64,000 nt of DNA from Capsaspora owczarzaki ATCC 30864 (lineage: Eukaryota > Opisthokonta > Filasterea). The notes under the pieces are model-generated. The model saw only the letters and a list, made by a program, of their open reading frames with translations. It did not search any database and was not told the DNA's origin. Of the stretch, positions 1-9,478 are shown piece after piece. How positions within the stretch are numbered: the first letter of the stretch is position 1; each line of letters begins with the position of its first letter. The translations under genes were made by a program, and so were the position numbers. The stretch is taken from the NCBI RefSeq assembly GCF_000151315.2, contig NW_011887301.1, positions 348,728 to 412,727 on the forward strand, in the 5' to 3' direction.

Positions 1-276
1 GACGGACGATCAGAGCTGATGCTCAAGAGCGCCACCATCAAAGCAAATCGAAATCTGCAACTCAGAGTTCGAGTTTTTTTTTTTCTTTTTTGATATTCCA
101 CCAAGTGCCTTCACTTTTCCAACCCGCTCTTCGATTCGCATTGGTTGCATTGGTAACCCCGACCCCCGTTGACTGTTGACTGTTTTTGTTTGTTGTCATG
201 GAAGGGAAGGCGATCAGTTTCCTTTTTTTTTTTTTCCAAGTTCTTTTTCTTTTTCACTTTATTCTTCACACAACAA
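1..276. other. 5' flank of the epimerase gene
   Basis: No gene is supported here. The stretch holds T-rich tracts (about 74-90 and 219-255) just upstream of the ATG at 277, which look like promoter/5'UTR sequence. Open frames across it only extend the downstream coding frame through T-runs read as poly-Phe, so they were not accepted as an N-terminus. Confidence 0.5.
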
Positions 277-2925
277 ATGCTGCCCCGGTCGCTGACTCGG
301 CTCGCTTCGCGCCACAAGTGGTCGCTCGTGTTCGTTCTGGCCATCGTCACCGTGATCGGCGTGTCCATCTTGCCCGTGCGGGAGCAAGCGCCCACACAGC
401 AACAGCAACCCGGCGGTTACCGCCTCTTTGCGGCTCCCGAAGACAACCTCGCCAACGCAAACAACGACAACGACAACAAGGATGACAACGGCCTTAACAC
501 GGTGGTCGAGCAGCAGGAGCAGCAGCTGTCGCAGCTCCGGCAGGTCGTCGCCCGTCTCACACAGGAGAACGCGCGCCTCTCACTGAGCAAGGACGAGGCG
601 CTCGAATCCGTCCAGCTCGCCATTGCCGACGCCGAAGCCGCTGCACGTGCTGCCGAACAGGTCGCCGCAGCAGCCACCCGTGCTGAGGAGGAGGCAGAGC
701 GACAACTGGCTGAAGCGAAGGCGGCGGCAGCGGCGTCTGGTCCCAAGGGAGGTGCGACACTGAACAAGGCCGCCGCAGCCCGCGACCCGTCCAAACCGCA
801 CCGCTTTGACGACGACGACAGTGAGGCCGGCACCTACAACCGCGAGGCGACGCCCGAGGAGATTGGCGAGTCCATCCGCGCCGACTGGAAGAGCTTTGCT
901 GCCACGCACGGCATTGAACGGACGCTCTCGGACGCCGTCGCCGCTCCCGGCACTGCTGCTGCCACCGCCGCCCGCGACTCTGCCGAGCTCCCCAAGCGCA
1001 TCCTCGTCACTGGCGCCGCTGGCTTTGTCGGCTACCACACTTGTAAGGGCGACCGACCTCCCAGTCAAAACGCGCGTGGTGGCGAAAAGTTGCTGTTTCG
1101 CCTTTTTTTTTTTTTTTTTTTTTTTGTTTCCGTTTGGTTCTCGTTTCGGCGTTGCAATTTTCACGTCGGCGTCTTTGCATTCTGCTTGCATGAGCTACGA
1201 CAGTGCTGATGGTGTGGTTGTGGAAGCGAAGGCGGCGTCGCAGCGCTTGTTGCGAAGAGAGCAAGCGAATGAAAAAAAAAAAAAGAAAAAAGAAAAAAGA
1301 AAAAAAGAAAAATTAGGAAAAAAAAAAAAGGGCGTTTCATCCCGCCCTATGTCCCGCCCTTGGTTTTCCTCAGTCGTTGAGAAAAAAAAAAAAAAAGGTC
1401 GGGGTCGGGGGTGTGAAACACCCATCGACAGCCCAAGTCGCATGTATCACACAACTGCGTGTGACTTTTGGGCTTGCCATTCAGTAGCCGACGAAAGCGA
1501 GCGGTGGGAAGAGAGCGCTCTGATGGGAGCAAGGGAAAGGAAGCTCACAGTTGGCTTGACACTTTTGAACTGTTGTTGCAGCCATTCACCTCAAGACGCG
1601 TGGTGACTTTGTCTTTGGCCTCGACAACCTCAACTCGTACTATGACCCGCGCCTCAAGGTCGGCCGCATGAATTCCCTAAAGGAACTTGATGTTCGGTGA
1701 GTCACTGGTGATTATTCACCTGACACATTGTTGGATGACCCAAACATGACCTCTTACCTCTCTTTTTGTTCCTGTTTGTTTCAACAGCGTCATCACTGGT
1801 GATGTGTGCGACGCGGAACTGCTGCGATCTCTGTTCAGCTCGGTGGACATTACCCACGTCGTTCATCTTGCTGCCCAAGCTGGCGTCCGTTACTCGCTTG
1901 ATCATCCCCTGGCCTACATTCGCGCCAACGTCAAGTGCTTTATTACTTTGCTTGAGGTGTGTGTTTTCCAGCTGTTTGGAAACTCAACAACAGGGGGAAA
2001 CTTGCAAAGGACATTGCTGTTAACTCAACTTGACTTGCCCAATTTGCACCCAACAGGTCATCAAGGAGTTCCACACCAAGGAGCGCCCCATCAAGACCGT
2101 CTACGCTTCCAGGTTTGTTGCACATTTGCTCATCATGCTCTCTGTCAAAGAGCTTTGGCGTGGACTGACCACCTCTCCTCCTATTGCAGCTCTTCAGTGT
2201 ACGGCCTCAACACCAAGCAGCCGTTTAGCGAAACCGATCAAGTCGATATGCCCGCCAGCTTGTATGCTGCCACCAAGAAGTCGAACGAAGGCATTGCTCA
2301 CGTCTACCACCACCTGCACAAGCTGCCGTTGACTGGTCTTCGCTTCTTCACCGTGTACGGACCGTTCGGTCGCCCGGACATGGCCTACTACAGCTTCACT
2401 GCCTCGATCGTTGCCGACAAGCCCATCACTGTGTACAAGAACGACGATGGCTCGGAAATGATGCGCGATTTCACGTTCGTGTCGGACATTGTTGCCGGCA
2501 TCACCGCTTGCGTGGATCTTGGCGCCGAGCTGGAGGTGTTCAACCTCGGTAACAACAACCCCGAAAAGCTCAGCACCCTCATCAATCTCATTGAGAAGGG
2601 CCTTGGTCGCGAAGCCGAGAAAATCTATGCTCCGATCACTGCAGGTAGGGGGTTTTTTTTTTGGGGGGGGGTGTTCATTTGTGGTCGTGGATGGTTGCAC
2701 TTGCACGTTGTCGAACAGGATCTGACTTGGCCGTTGGATGGGGTTTTTCGTTTTTGGAAACCGCTTACAGGTGATGTGCCGTCAACGTTCGCGGACGTCT
2801 CGCACTCGAAGAAAATGCTGGGGTATGAGCCCAAGGTGTCGTTGGAGAAGGGCATTTCCATCTTCCTTGACTGGTACGCCAAGTTCCACAACCTGGACAT
2901 TCCCGGCCTTCAAGTAGCAGAGTGA
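277..2925 (+). CDS. UDP-glucuronate 4-epimerase (GAE-type), membrane anchored
   Basis: Converts UDP-glucuronate to UDP-galacturonate, an NAD-dependent SDR reaction expected in the Golgi lumen. Six exons: 277-1042, 1582-1696, 1788-1956, 2057-2112, 2190-2644, 2771-2925, all GT-AG and in phase, giving 571 aa. ATG 277 is followed by a short basic stretch and a signal anchor (about residues 10-27), then an Ala/Gln/Glu-rich stem to about residue 240. The catalytic domain has the nucleotide-binding motif GAAGFVG, a HLAAQAGVRYS block, the SSSSVYGLN block with the catalytic Ser region, the YAATKK (YxxxK) dyad and GLRFFTVYGPFGRPDMAY. This block pattern is typical of plant GAE and bacterial UDP-GlcA 4-epimerases. 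The anchor plus stem also matches plant GAE architecture. A GT61 gene and several other Golgi-type enzymes follow nearby. A related 4,6-dehydratase is unlikely given the RFFTVYGP and PDMAY context. Confidence 0.92.
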
Positions 2926-3123
2926 TTGGACACTATTGTACTCGTTGTTATTTTTGTTGTTGCATTTGTAATTCAGTACGTTTATTGGAGAGTGGAAAAG
3001 CTTCTAAAGCTCAAAAACCACAAAGAGAAGGAACATGATCACGGGCAAAGAGTCAGGGACAAGGGCAAGGTGTTTAGCTCATTCTTGCAGGAACAAGTTT
3101 GGTGGTCATCTAAGTAGAAGCTG

Positions 3124-3824
3124 TCACTCTTTCTTGACTTGAGACAGAGTAAATGCGAGGGTGCCCGATTGCTGGCTTGAAGACTCGCTCGAATCGCTGT
3201 CGAACCTGTCGGGCCTGGGGATGACCGGCAGGTCTTCCAATTTGGGCTGGTAGATGACTTGCAGGAATCGTTTGCCCTCATGGAACCCCTCGATAACATC
3301 TTCGATCACGAGTTGAACGGTGACCTCGCCTTCCAGCTCGGTGTGTGCTCCATCCTTGTGGTACACCAGACGGGCGATTCTGAGTCAATTTCAACCGCGT
3401 TAGCATGATCTAGGACCAAACAATCAACCACGAAGCGGAGGGGCGGGGGCTGACTTACCTGTTGCCATCTTTCCAAACTGCTTGGTTTCGAAAAGTCGCA
3501 TCTTGTTTCTTTGCGACGGCTGCAATTTCTGCTTCGTTCTCAGGCGCCATGTAGCAGTAGGTCACATGGCTAAGGCCCATCGGAGGCATGGGCCAGTTAT
3601 TGCCAAAGATGTTTTGCAGTTTTCTAACCGGTGCAACTCCATCCAGCGTCACGTTCAGCGGACCAAGAACATGGAACTTGCTCGTGTCCTGTTAGAGAAT
3701 CAGAAAACGATCCAGTCTGCACGTCAGCCACTTCCAAGTCGAGCAGATTGATTTCTCGCCAACCTATTCAATCAGTTACAAGGGATGGTGTCACATTCAA
3801 AAGAATGACGTAATAAAAGTTCAT
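3124..3824 (-). CDS. hypothetical protein, three exons
   Basis: I do not recognise this protein. Model: exon A 3780-3824 (ATG at 3824), exon B 3459-3688, exon C 3124-3379, giving about 176 aa. The B/C junction (GTAAGT...CAG, 79-nt intron) is strong and restores a clear frame. The A/B junction (donor GTAACT at 3779, acceptor TAACAG before 3688) is the best of several weak choices, so the first 15 residues are uncertain. The middle contains GNNWPMPPMGLSHVTYCYM. The C-terminus is Asp/Ser-rich and ends in a short basic tail. No signal peptide or catalytic motif is evident. It starts directly at the end of a dispersed repeat that also precedes two other small genes. Confidence 0.5.
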
Positions 3825-4150
3825 GGAAGCCCATGGAAACCCATGGAAGCCCATGGAAGGCTGCAGAAGCGAAGAGGAAAGAAAAAGTTAAGACGTGTGG
3901 AGGAGCGCGAGCAACTCCCCGAGCGCCACTTCCCGCTAGCCAGCAGTTCGGCGCCAACAGGATGATGAACTCAAAGACGATGAAGACGACGACAAACACT
4001 CAAACAAAGACGGCGGAAACGTAGTACAACGGTCGAAACGAAATCGAGAAATCAAATCCAGCCGCCTTAGCAGCTTCTTTTTTTCTTTGTACGTCGGAAG
4101 CGGGGCTGCCGCATGCTCGGGATGAGAGTAAAGCACGATGATAGCACTAC
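3825..4150 (-). repeat. dispersed repeat, copy 1
   Basis: Read on the minus strand, this stretch aligns by eye with 37237-37640 on the plus strand. The clearest shared block is a 26-nt identity around the GAGCATGCGGCAGCCCCGC core (reverse complement near 4094-4119; plus strand at 37285-37310). Further shared blocks include CTACAATGCAC/CTACCATGCAC, a CTGGCTAGC segment and an ATTACGTCA motif at the far end. It runs from just past the stop of the 4166-4477 gene to the start of the 3124-3824 gene. Near 3821-3865 it contains a short tandem repeat of a CATGGAAGCC-like unit. Confidence 0.65.
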
Positions 4151-4165
4151 TGTGCATTGTAGATT

Positions 4166-4477
4166 TCAATGGTCCAAAGGCACGTCTTCACCATGCAACT
4201 TCAAGTTTCCATTGATTCGCATATGGTGTATGCTCTTGATTTGACGCAGCATGCGATGGTGCGTGGTGAAAATGGACATGATGACATAGTTGAGGACGAC
4301 GCCATACTTGTCGGCGGAGTACATCGTCGAGAGGTAGTGGTGCGGCTCATTGGCGTACAGCATGTAGTACACGATGTTGATTCCAGTGAAGATCCCCTCG
4401 AACGCCCAACGGGTGTCAGCAAAACCTATGAGAGTGTTCACGAATTTCGACCCAACAAGTTGAAGGAGCACAGCCAT
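4166..4477 (-). CDS. small hypothetical protein (103 aa)
   Basis: Single-exon frame from the ATG at 4477, in good context (CAAAATGG), to TGA at 4166. I do not recognise it. It has a moderately hydrophobic centre (FEGIFTGINIVYYMLYA and GVVLNYVIMSIF) that could form one or two membrane or buried helices, then a basic, His-rich C-terminus. The frame stays open upstream to 4639 but there reads through T-runs, so the internal ATG was chosen. A pyrimidine tract and TAACAG near 4540 could be a 5'UTR intron acceptor. The stop lies at the edge of the dispersed repeat. Confidence 0.45.
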   Translation of the reverse strand: MAVLLQLVGSKFVNTLIGFADTRWAFEGIFTGINIVYYMLYANEPHHYLSTMYSADKYGVVLNYVIMSIFTTHHRMLRQIKSIHHMRINGNLKLHGEDVPLDH

Positions 4478-4648
4478 TTTGAAAAAAAAAAATTCAAAAA
4501 AAACAAAACAGTGAGCTTGCTCATTTTCTCCTCCTGTTAGGTGGCTACAAAGGAACGCGCAAAAGTGTATGAATAGGACAGCAACAAGCAAAGAGAACAA
4601 GCAGAACAAGGCAGAGAAGAGAGAGAAACGGGGCTGCAAATTTCACAA

Positions 4649-4782
4649 TCATTGAGGACACAACGCCCAACGGCCAGCTGGATCTTCGATTTTCATGCTC
4701 GCATCGATGTTGTCCTCAACATAGTCGGCAAGATAAGCACGATTGTCGCAACAGAGCGATTTCGGTTCGCCGCCATCGAAAA
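4649..4782 (-). other. possible orphan exon
   Basis: On the minus strand a plausible acceptor (TGTCACTAG before 4782) opens a 43-codon frame beginning FDGGEPKSLCCDNRAY and ending RWALCPQ at a stop at 4649. Composition looks coding, but no start exon can be placed between it and the divergent GT61 gene. It may be the last exon of a small gene, an exon antisense to the GT61 5' end, or a gene fragment. Confidence 0.25.
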
Positions 4783-4916
4783 CTAGTGACAGAAAGAGAC
4801 TGGTGAGGTCAACGTGTCCTGATTCTCAGCCGTCCTTTCTCAGTCCTTTGTTTTTCGCATTTGGGAGCTGTCAACAATTTGCCATTTTGTTTTTCGCCCC
4901 GCTTCCTCTCTCTTGA

Positions 4917-6619
4917 ATGCAAGCTGGACGACGCAACGTTGTACTGGGACTGCTCGGCCTTGTGGCTCTGCTCTACTTGGCGACGATTGTGTGGCTGCAG
5001 GAAGCGGTCTTGGATGCATCGTCATCATCCTCTCCGTCGTCATCATCATCCTGCGCGGCGTCGATCTGGCTGCACTGCGCGCCAAGGTAGCAGCGGTGGA
5101 CGGACTGACGGACGCCGAAGCAACAGTCATTCTTGCTTCACTATCCCACGCAACAGAGCACAATGTCAGAGTGGACGAGCCGAGCGACACGCATCCTCAT
5201 GGGAGCAGCTGCAACCCGAGCCACGACGACGCCAACGCCGCCGACGACGATGGGACCGAGTCATCCTCGTCTGGTGATGGCAACGCAACTGCAGGGTGGT
5301 CACCGCGCCTGCTGGATGCGCTGGTCAACGATGGCGATCTCAACGCAGTGTCCATTGCGCAGCTCAAGCAAATGAGCAGGTTTTGCGGACTGCGCGGCAG
5401 ATTGCTCACACCGGGAACCTGCGTCAATCATCTTGGATTCGCAGCATGCACCTATGGTCGCGTGTGCTTGGAGATTGATTTTCTGAATGCAACTAGTACG
5501 GAACCGCTGTTGCCGGGAACGCTCGTCTTTCCAGAATCTGCGGCGCACGACGATTTGCCGTCCACAGTCCCCTCGCTGCGTTTCAATGAGCGCTTGGTCA
5601 CTGAGAGCGAGTTTGAAACAATATGGCAGAATGCAGACGACATTTTCAGCGACACCACGGGCATCTCGTATGCGACAGGCGACGGCTACCATCCAGGCCA
5701 CGCTCTGGAGCGCATCATGACCTTCTTTACGCTGCAACAGAGTGGTGTGCTGTACCCCGACAAGACCATTGACCGGTTTTTCTTTGCTACCACGGGACTG
5801 GTACCATGGGGTCGCAGTTTACTCGAAACGCTGTTTGGAAGGGCTCCCGCCATTCGCACGGCACGCACCGACTTTGACCAAATTCTCAAGCGAAGAGCAA
5901 GACATCTCAAGTTAGACATGCCAGCAAGACCTTCTCGAGCTCCAGTGCACATTTGCATGGAACGAGCAGTTGTCGTGGGTCCGAAAAGCTACCCGCGAAA
6001 ACTCGGCGTCATGTGCGATCGGGCGGAAGCGCAGCTATTTCGACGGCAGGTGGCGTTGCGACATCCAGCGTACCAGCCTCGACTCACACAGACCGCGTTG
6101 GTCATTGACCGTGCATCTTCGCGGCGAATGAGCAATGCGGCGAATGTTGTGGCGCAAGTCGACGCTCTGCTGTCTCCGCTTGGGTTTGAAACGCGTTACA
6201 TTCCCGAGATGAGCCACCTCAGCTTTGCTCAGCAGATTGCCGTGATGGCCAACGCATCTGTTGTTGTGTCCATCCATGCAAGTCACCTGTCCAACTTGAT
6301 TTTCGCGCCAGAAGGAGCCGTCGTCATTGAAATTTACCCGTTCAAGTTTGTCGATCCGTGCTTTCGCATGCTCTCCCGAACGTGCGGGATTCATCACTTG
6401 TCCTGGCTCGTCACTTTGCCATCAGAGTCGGCCATAGGGGCCTCTTGGACCCCTCAGCACGCTTGTTTTACAAGGGAGACGGCTCTCGTTGCATCCAAGC
6501 TCAAATGCAAGAACTGGATGGCCGCGCAAGATGTGCACGTCAACCTGGAGTTGCTGGACACGTACCTCAACATTGCGATAGACACGTTGCACACATCCAA
6601 TGTAACAATAATTCGATAG
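4917..6619 (+). CDS. GT61-type glycosyltransferase, type II membrane protein (frame break near N-terminus)
   Basis: The C-terminal half has hallmarks of GT61/DUF563 enzymes: a SSRRMSNAANVV-like block, GFETRYIPEMSHLSFAQQI, and VVVSIHASHLSNLIFAPEGA, equivalent to the family's GxHGAgLtNmlFmpPG motif, followed by VVIEIYP. Donor and acceptor cannot be deduced; family members transfer xylose, arabinose or GlcNAc. The first Met in the long frame is far downstream, but ATG 4917 in another frame encodes an ideal signal anchor (VVLGLLGLVALLYLATIVWL). The frames must therefore be joined between about 5006 and 5090, either by a 1-nt indel in the TCATCATCC repeat or by an 80-nt intron (5007-5086) with weak signals. 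The protein would be about 540-567 aa. Two AATAAA signals follow the stop (6634 and 6651). Confidence 0.75.
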
Positions 6620-6910
6620 ATGTACGATGTTCAAATAAACCATACTGTACAATAAAACTTGAACAAGCAAACGTCGTCTTAGCTCTCACGAGCAACCGAC
6701 ACAAATCTCGTTGATTCCGCGATGCACGCTCCACCTGTGCTGCCCTCACATTCACACGAAAATCAGCCAGATGTGTGAGTGTTTTGTTTTTTGTTTTTGG
6801 GGGTTTTTTTGGGGGAGGGAGGCTGAAAAACGAAGAACAAAAAAGCGCCGCTCAATCGCAATGATGCTCTTCACTCTTCTTTTGTTTTGTTTATTTTCGC
6901 CCCCACACAA

Positions 6911-7528
6911 ATGTCTCAACAACAAGTAAGCCACTATTCCCAAAAGAGCAAGCACCACAAGTCTCATCCCACAAACCAAGCGAGCAGAGTCGCTTCAGAA
7001 CTTACTCCGTCTGATTCGTTCTCGCATGTTGGCATCCGTACTACTGGGTGCAGGGTCTCTCAATGGGGGGGGGGGTGCGCTTGCGTAATAACCAAGAAAA
7101 AAAACGACGTTCAAGTTTTGGCGCGAAATCTAATCATTTTGCGCGCCAAAGGTTCCTTGACGTGTTCGCTTTCCCATTGTGCCCAGGCTATCGAAATGGT
7201 CATGAATGAACAGAGTGTTGTGAGCCTCATGATGATGGTCAAAGCTCTAGCGATCTCAGCTGTTTTCATGCTCAACACATCCGCCGACCCCAAACACTCC
7301 ATTACTCACGTCACATGCGTCGGTGCCTACCTCGGACTGCACTTGCTCTCGAGCGTTACAATGAGCGCCGTGTCTGATGCACCTACGAAAAGCTTGGCGA
7401 GGAGCATGATGGCTCCACTTTTCTATGGAGGTGCTTATCTCTACTTCTCCAAAGTGAACAAGCAGCACCCTTTCCTGTCACTTTTGTTCGAGTCCCTTTG
7501 TCTCGGCTCCACCCTGTGCACGTTCTGA
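6911..7528 (+). CDS. small multi-pass membrane protein (118 aa), unknown function
   Basis: Model: exon 1 6911-6925 (MSQQQ), donor GTAAGC, acceptor GTGCCCAG at 7186, exon 2 7187-7528. If the first exon is wrong, translation could start at the ATG at 7196 or 7202. Exon 2 encodes several hydrophobic stretches (VVSLMMMVKALAISAVFML, HVTCVGAYLGLHLLSSV, MAPLFYGGAYLYFS, FLSLLFESLCLGSTLCTF), suggesting three or four membrane helices with tiny loops. I do not recognise the family. The 261-nt intron holds a copy of a dispersed repeat with two E2F-like motifs, so that segment could be promoter rather than intron. Confidence 0.5.
   Translation: MSQQQVSHYSQKSKHHKSHPTNQASRVASELTPSDSFSHVGIRTTGCRVSQWGGGCACVITKKKNDVQVLARNLIILRAKGSLTCSLSHCAQAIEMVMNEQSVVSLMMMVKALAISAVFMLNTSADPKHSITHVTCVGAYLGLHLLSSVTMSAVSDAPTKSLARSMMAPLFYGGAYLYFSKVNKQHPFLSLLFESLCLGSTLCTF
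7027..7186 (+). repeat. dispersed repeat, copy 2 (5' portion, with E2F-like sites)
   Basis: Matches 37071-37237: a TTGGCATCCGTACT/CTGGCATCCATACT start, a G-run, an A-rich segment, TTTTGGCGCGAAA (7116-7128), an inverted TTTTGCGCGCCAAA (7137-7150), and TTCCCATTGTGCCCA directly before 7187. Only the half of the repeat that is missing from copy 1 is present here. Confidence 0.65.
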
Positions 7529-7865
7529 TTTGTTGGCACCACCGAACCGCGAAATCGAAAGTTCCAATTTTGCTTTTTGACTGCTTGTAGTTTCAATACA
7601 TCATTCGAAAGAACTTGTAGAGTACTCAATGCTACTTCGCAGAACACAAGCACACAAAAGACGTTCAACTACACTTCATCAATTGTACAAATGCATTTTC
7701 ATTCGTGGCACTCTGCCTCCCCATTTCACACCTATCCACCAATCAGCACCTGATGAACCACTGGGCGAGGCAAAGGTACAGAAATGAACTAACTCCCTCG
7801 GGAGCAACGATGTCTTCACTTTCGCAAGGCCGCCCGTGCTCAAACCCCACACTACATCATGTGCT
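7529..7865. other. intergenic / possible 5' part of the next gene
   Basis: No gene is firmly supported. Around 7711-7774 a short open stretch ends in AAGGTACAG, a donor-like sequence, and could be an upstream exon of the unresolved plus-strand gene that follows. The rest looks non-coding. Confidence 0.3.
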
Positions 7866-9073
7866 GATGTCAGTGGACCAGGTGTCGCGGGCAACGATGC
7901 GACACAGCCGATCGTGAGGCTGCTGGAGCAGATTTTTGATGTTTCGCGGACCTCTGGCGGCAGACGAGTTACTCATCACCGCGATTAAGCCAGTCTCTTC
8001 GCCCGCTCTACCCTGGACTAGGCAGATGATCTAATATCGGATGACGCTCTTAAACGGGGCGCTAACATCTTCCTCCGGCCTGAAGAGCTCAAGATTGTCA
8101 ACTTTGTGGTTCGCGACGCTTCAACCCTTGCCAGACCCGACGTAGTCGAGCTTTTCACGCGGATTTCGCAAGTTCCACAACAGTACGGAAAACATTGCCG
8201 CAAGTTCGCAAGTTCGGTCCCAGCTGCCCAAGCGAGTCGTGTTTGGACTGGTTTTTTGCAAGAACTCCGCTGCGCACTTGATTGAATGGCCGCAATGAAC
8301 GAGGAAACCTCAAGAGCCTCTTTGAGCGCCTGCAGAAGCGGTGATTGAAGTCCGGCGTGGAGATGGGGGCCGAGCCTGCGCGGATTGTCAACTTTGACGA
8401 GTCGGACGAAGACACCGTGACGCATCTGCGACTGATTTTCGCAACCTGGAACAGCCTCCATCGCACTACGTTCGAAAAGCTGCTACGATCACTCCCGTTG
8501 ACACTGTCGTCGAGCTGCCACTCAAAGGAGCTCGCCAACTTGAACCCGAATGTGAAACAAACTCACAAAGCCTATACCGACGTCTGACCCGGTGCGCGCG
8601 TCCTGCCGCGCATACAACAGCTACAACTCCGACCTTGCAATCGATTCTGATGATGGAGGTCGAACAGGATGACTCTGAGGGCGAGAGCGAAGCCAACGTT
8701 GACAATGCAGGTGACTCCTGTCGATTTGGCGCGCACCAGAAAGAGGCGTCATGCAGGAGACTCAGATGACGATGACACTTCAGCATTTGAAGAAGCTCTC
8801 ATTGGTGGATCGGACACGAATGTGACATTTTCGCTGCGACCCGAGATTCTCGAGCAAAGTAAGGAGAATTTTGTGGACACACGCAGTTCAGCGCGGCTCT
8901 TATCATCTCCAGGTGTGGCAATCAGTCGTACCAACACACTCGGTGTGAGCAGCCGTCTGACAAGCGGCGTAGTAGCGATGCAGCTTGTGCCAAACGACGA
9001 AAACGGCAATTCGACCCCGAAAGCAGATCGCCGGAAGCGACATCCACTCACTGACTGCTCCAATTCAAACTAA
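7866..9073 (+). CDS. unresolved multi-exon gene (or degenerating gene)
   Basis: Coding-like pieces follow one another in different frames on the plus strand. About 7866-7968 (VSGPGVAGND...FDVSRTSGGRR) joins in phase, through a possible 53-nt intron, to 8022 onward (ADDLISDDALKRG, LRPEELKIVNFVV). A related-looking piece follows at about 8366-8587 (RIVNFDESDEDTVTHL). The last part is best supported: an acidic segment ending at 8710 joins in phase across a 46-nt intron to 8757-9073 (DSDDDDTSAFEEALIGG), with a KEN tripeptide and a basic, Ser-rich tail. Between about 8285 and 8650 I could not find a continuous model, so frameshifts or a missed exon remain possible. No family recognised; the acidic and KEN features hint at a nuclear regulator, but that is speculation. 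Confidence 0.4.
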
Positions 9074-9478
9074 ATGTATTGCATGTATGGGCTTATGCTC
9101 AGTTTGATGTATTTTGTTGCTGTTGGGATGATTAAACGACGAGAATCCTTTGTCCCGATTGGCAATCGAGATCAGCTCAACTCAACAGCTCCCCGTCCTT
9201 CGTTCTGCCTCTTGCTTCATATTTAGCAAGGTTCGTTTTTGGCCTTCGTCGCTCTTTCAAACAACGGACACACGACGGTGAGCACACTGATTGAGATTGG
9301 TTCATCAAACAGTCCAACTTCACTGCTCAAGCTCCAACGTTGTCGCTACCGCTCATTCATGCATGCCATCTTTTGGAAGCGATACTCTATCAACACAGTA
9401 CAATTACTCTACTATTCCTAGTGGATCAGTCTTGTTGCTGTCTCAACTCTCCATTCAACAACTAACGCCTCGTATTGA

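Noticed and set aside
580-1191. 203-codon minus-strand frame
   Set aside because: Antisense to epimerase exon 1 and its first intron; runs through a poly-A tract with no conserved motif.
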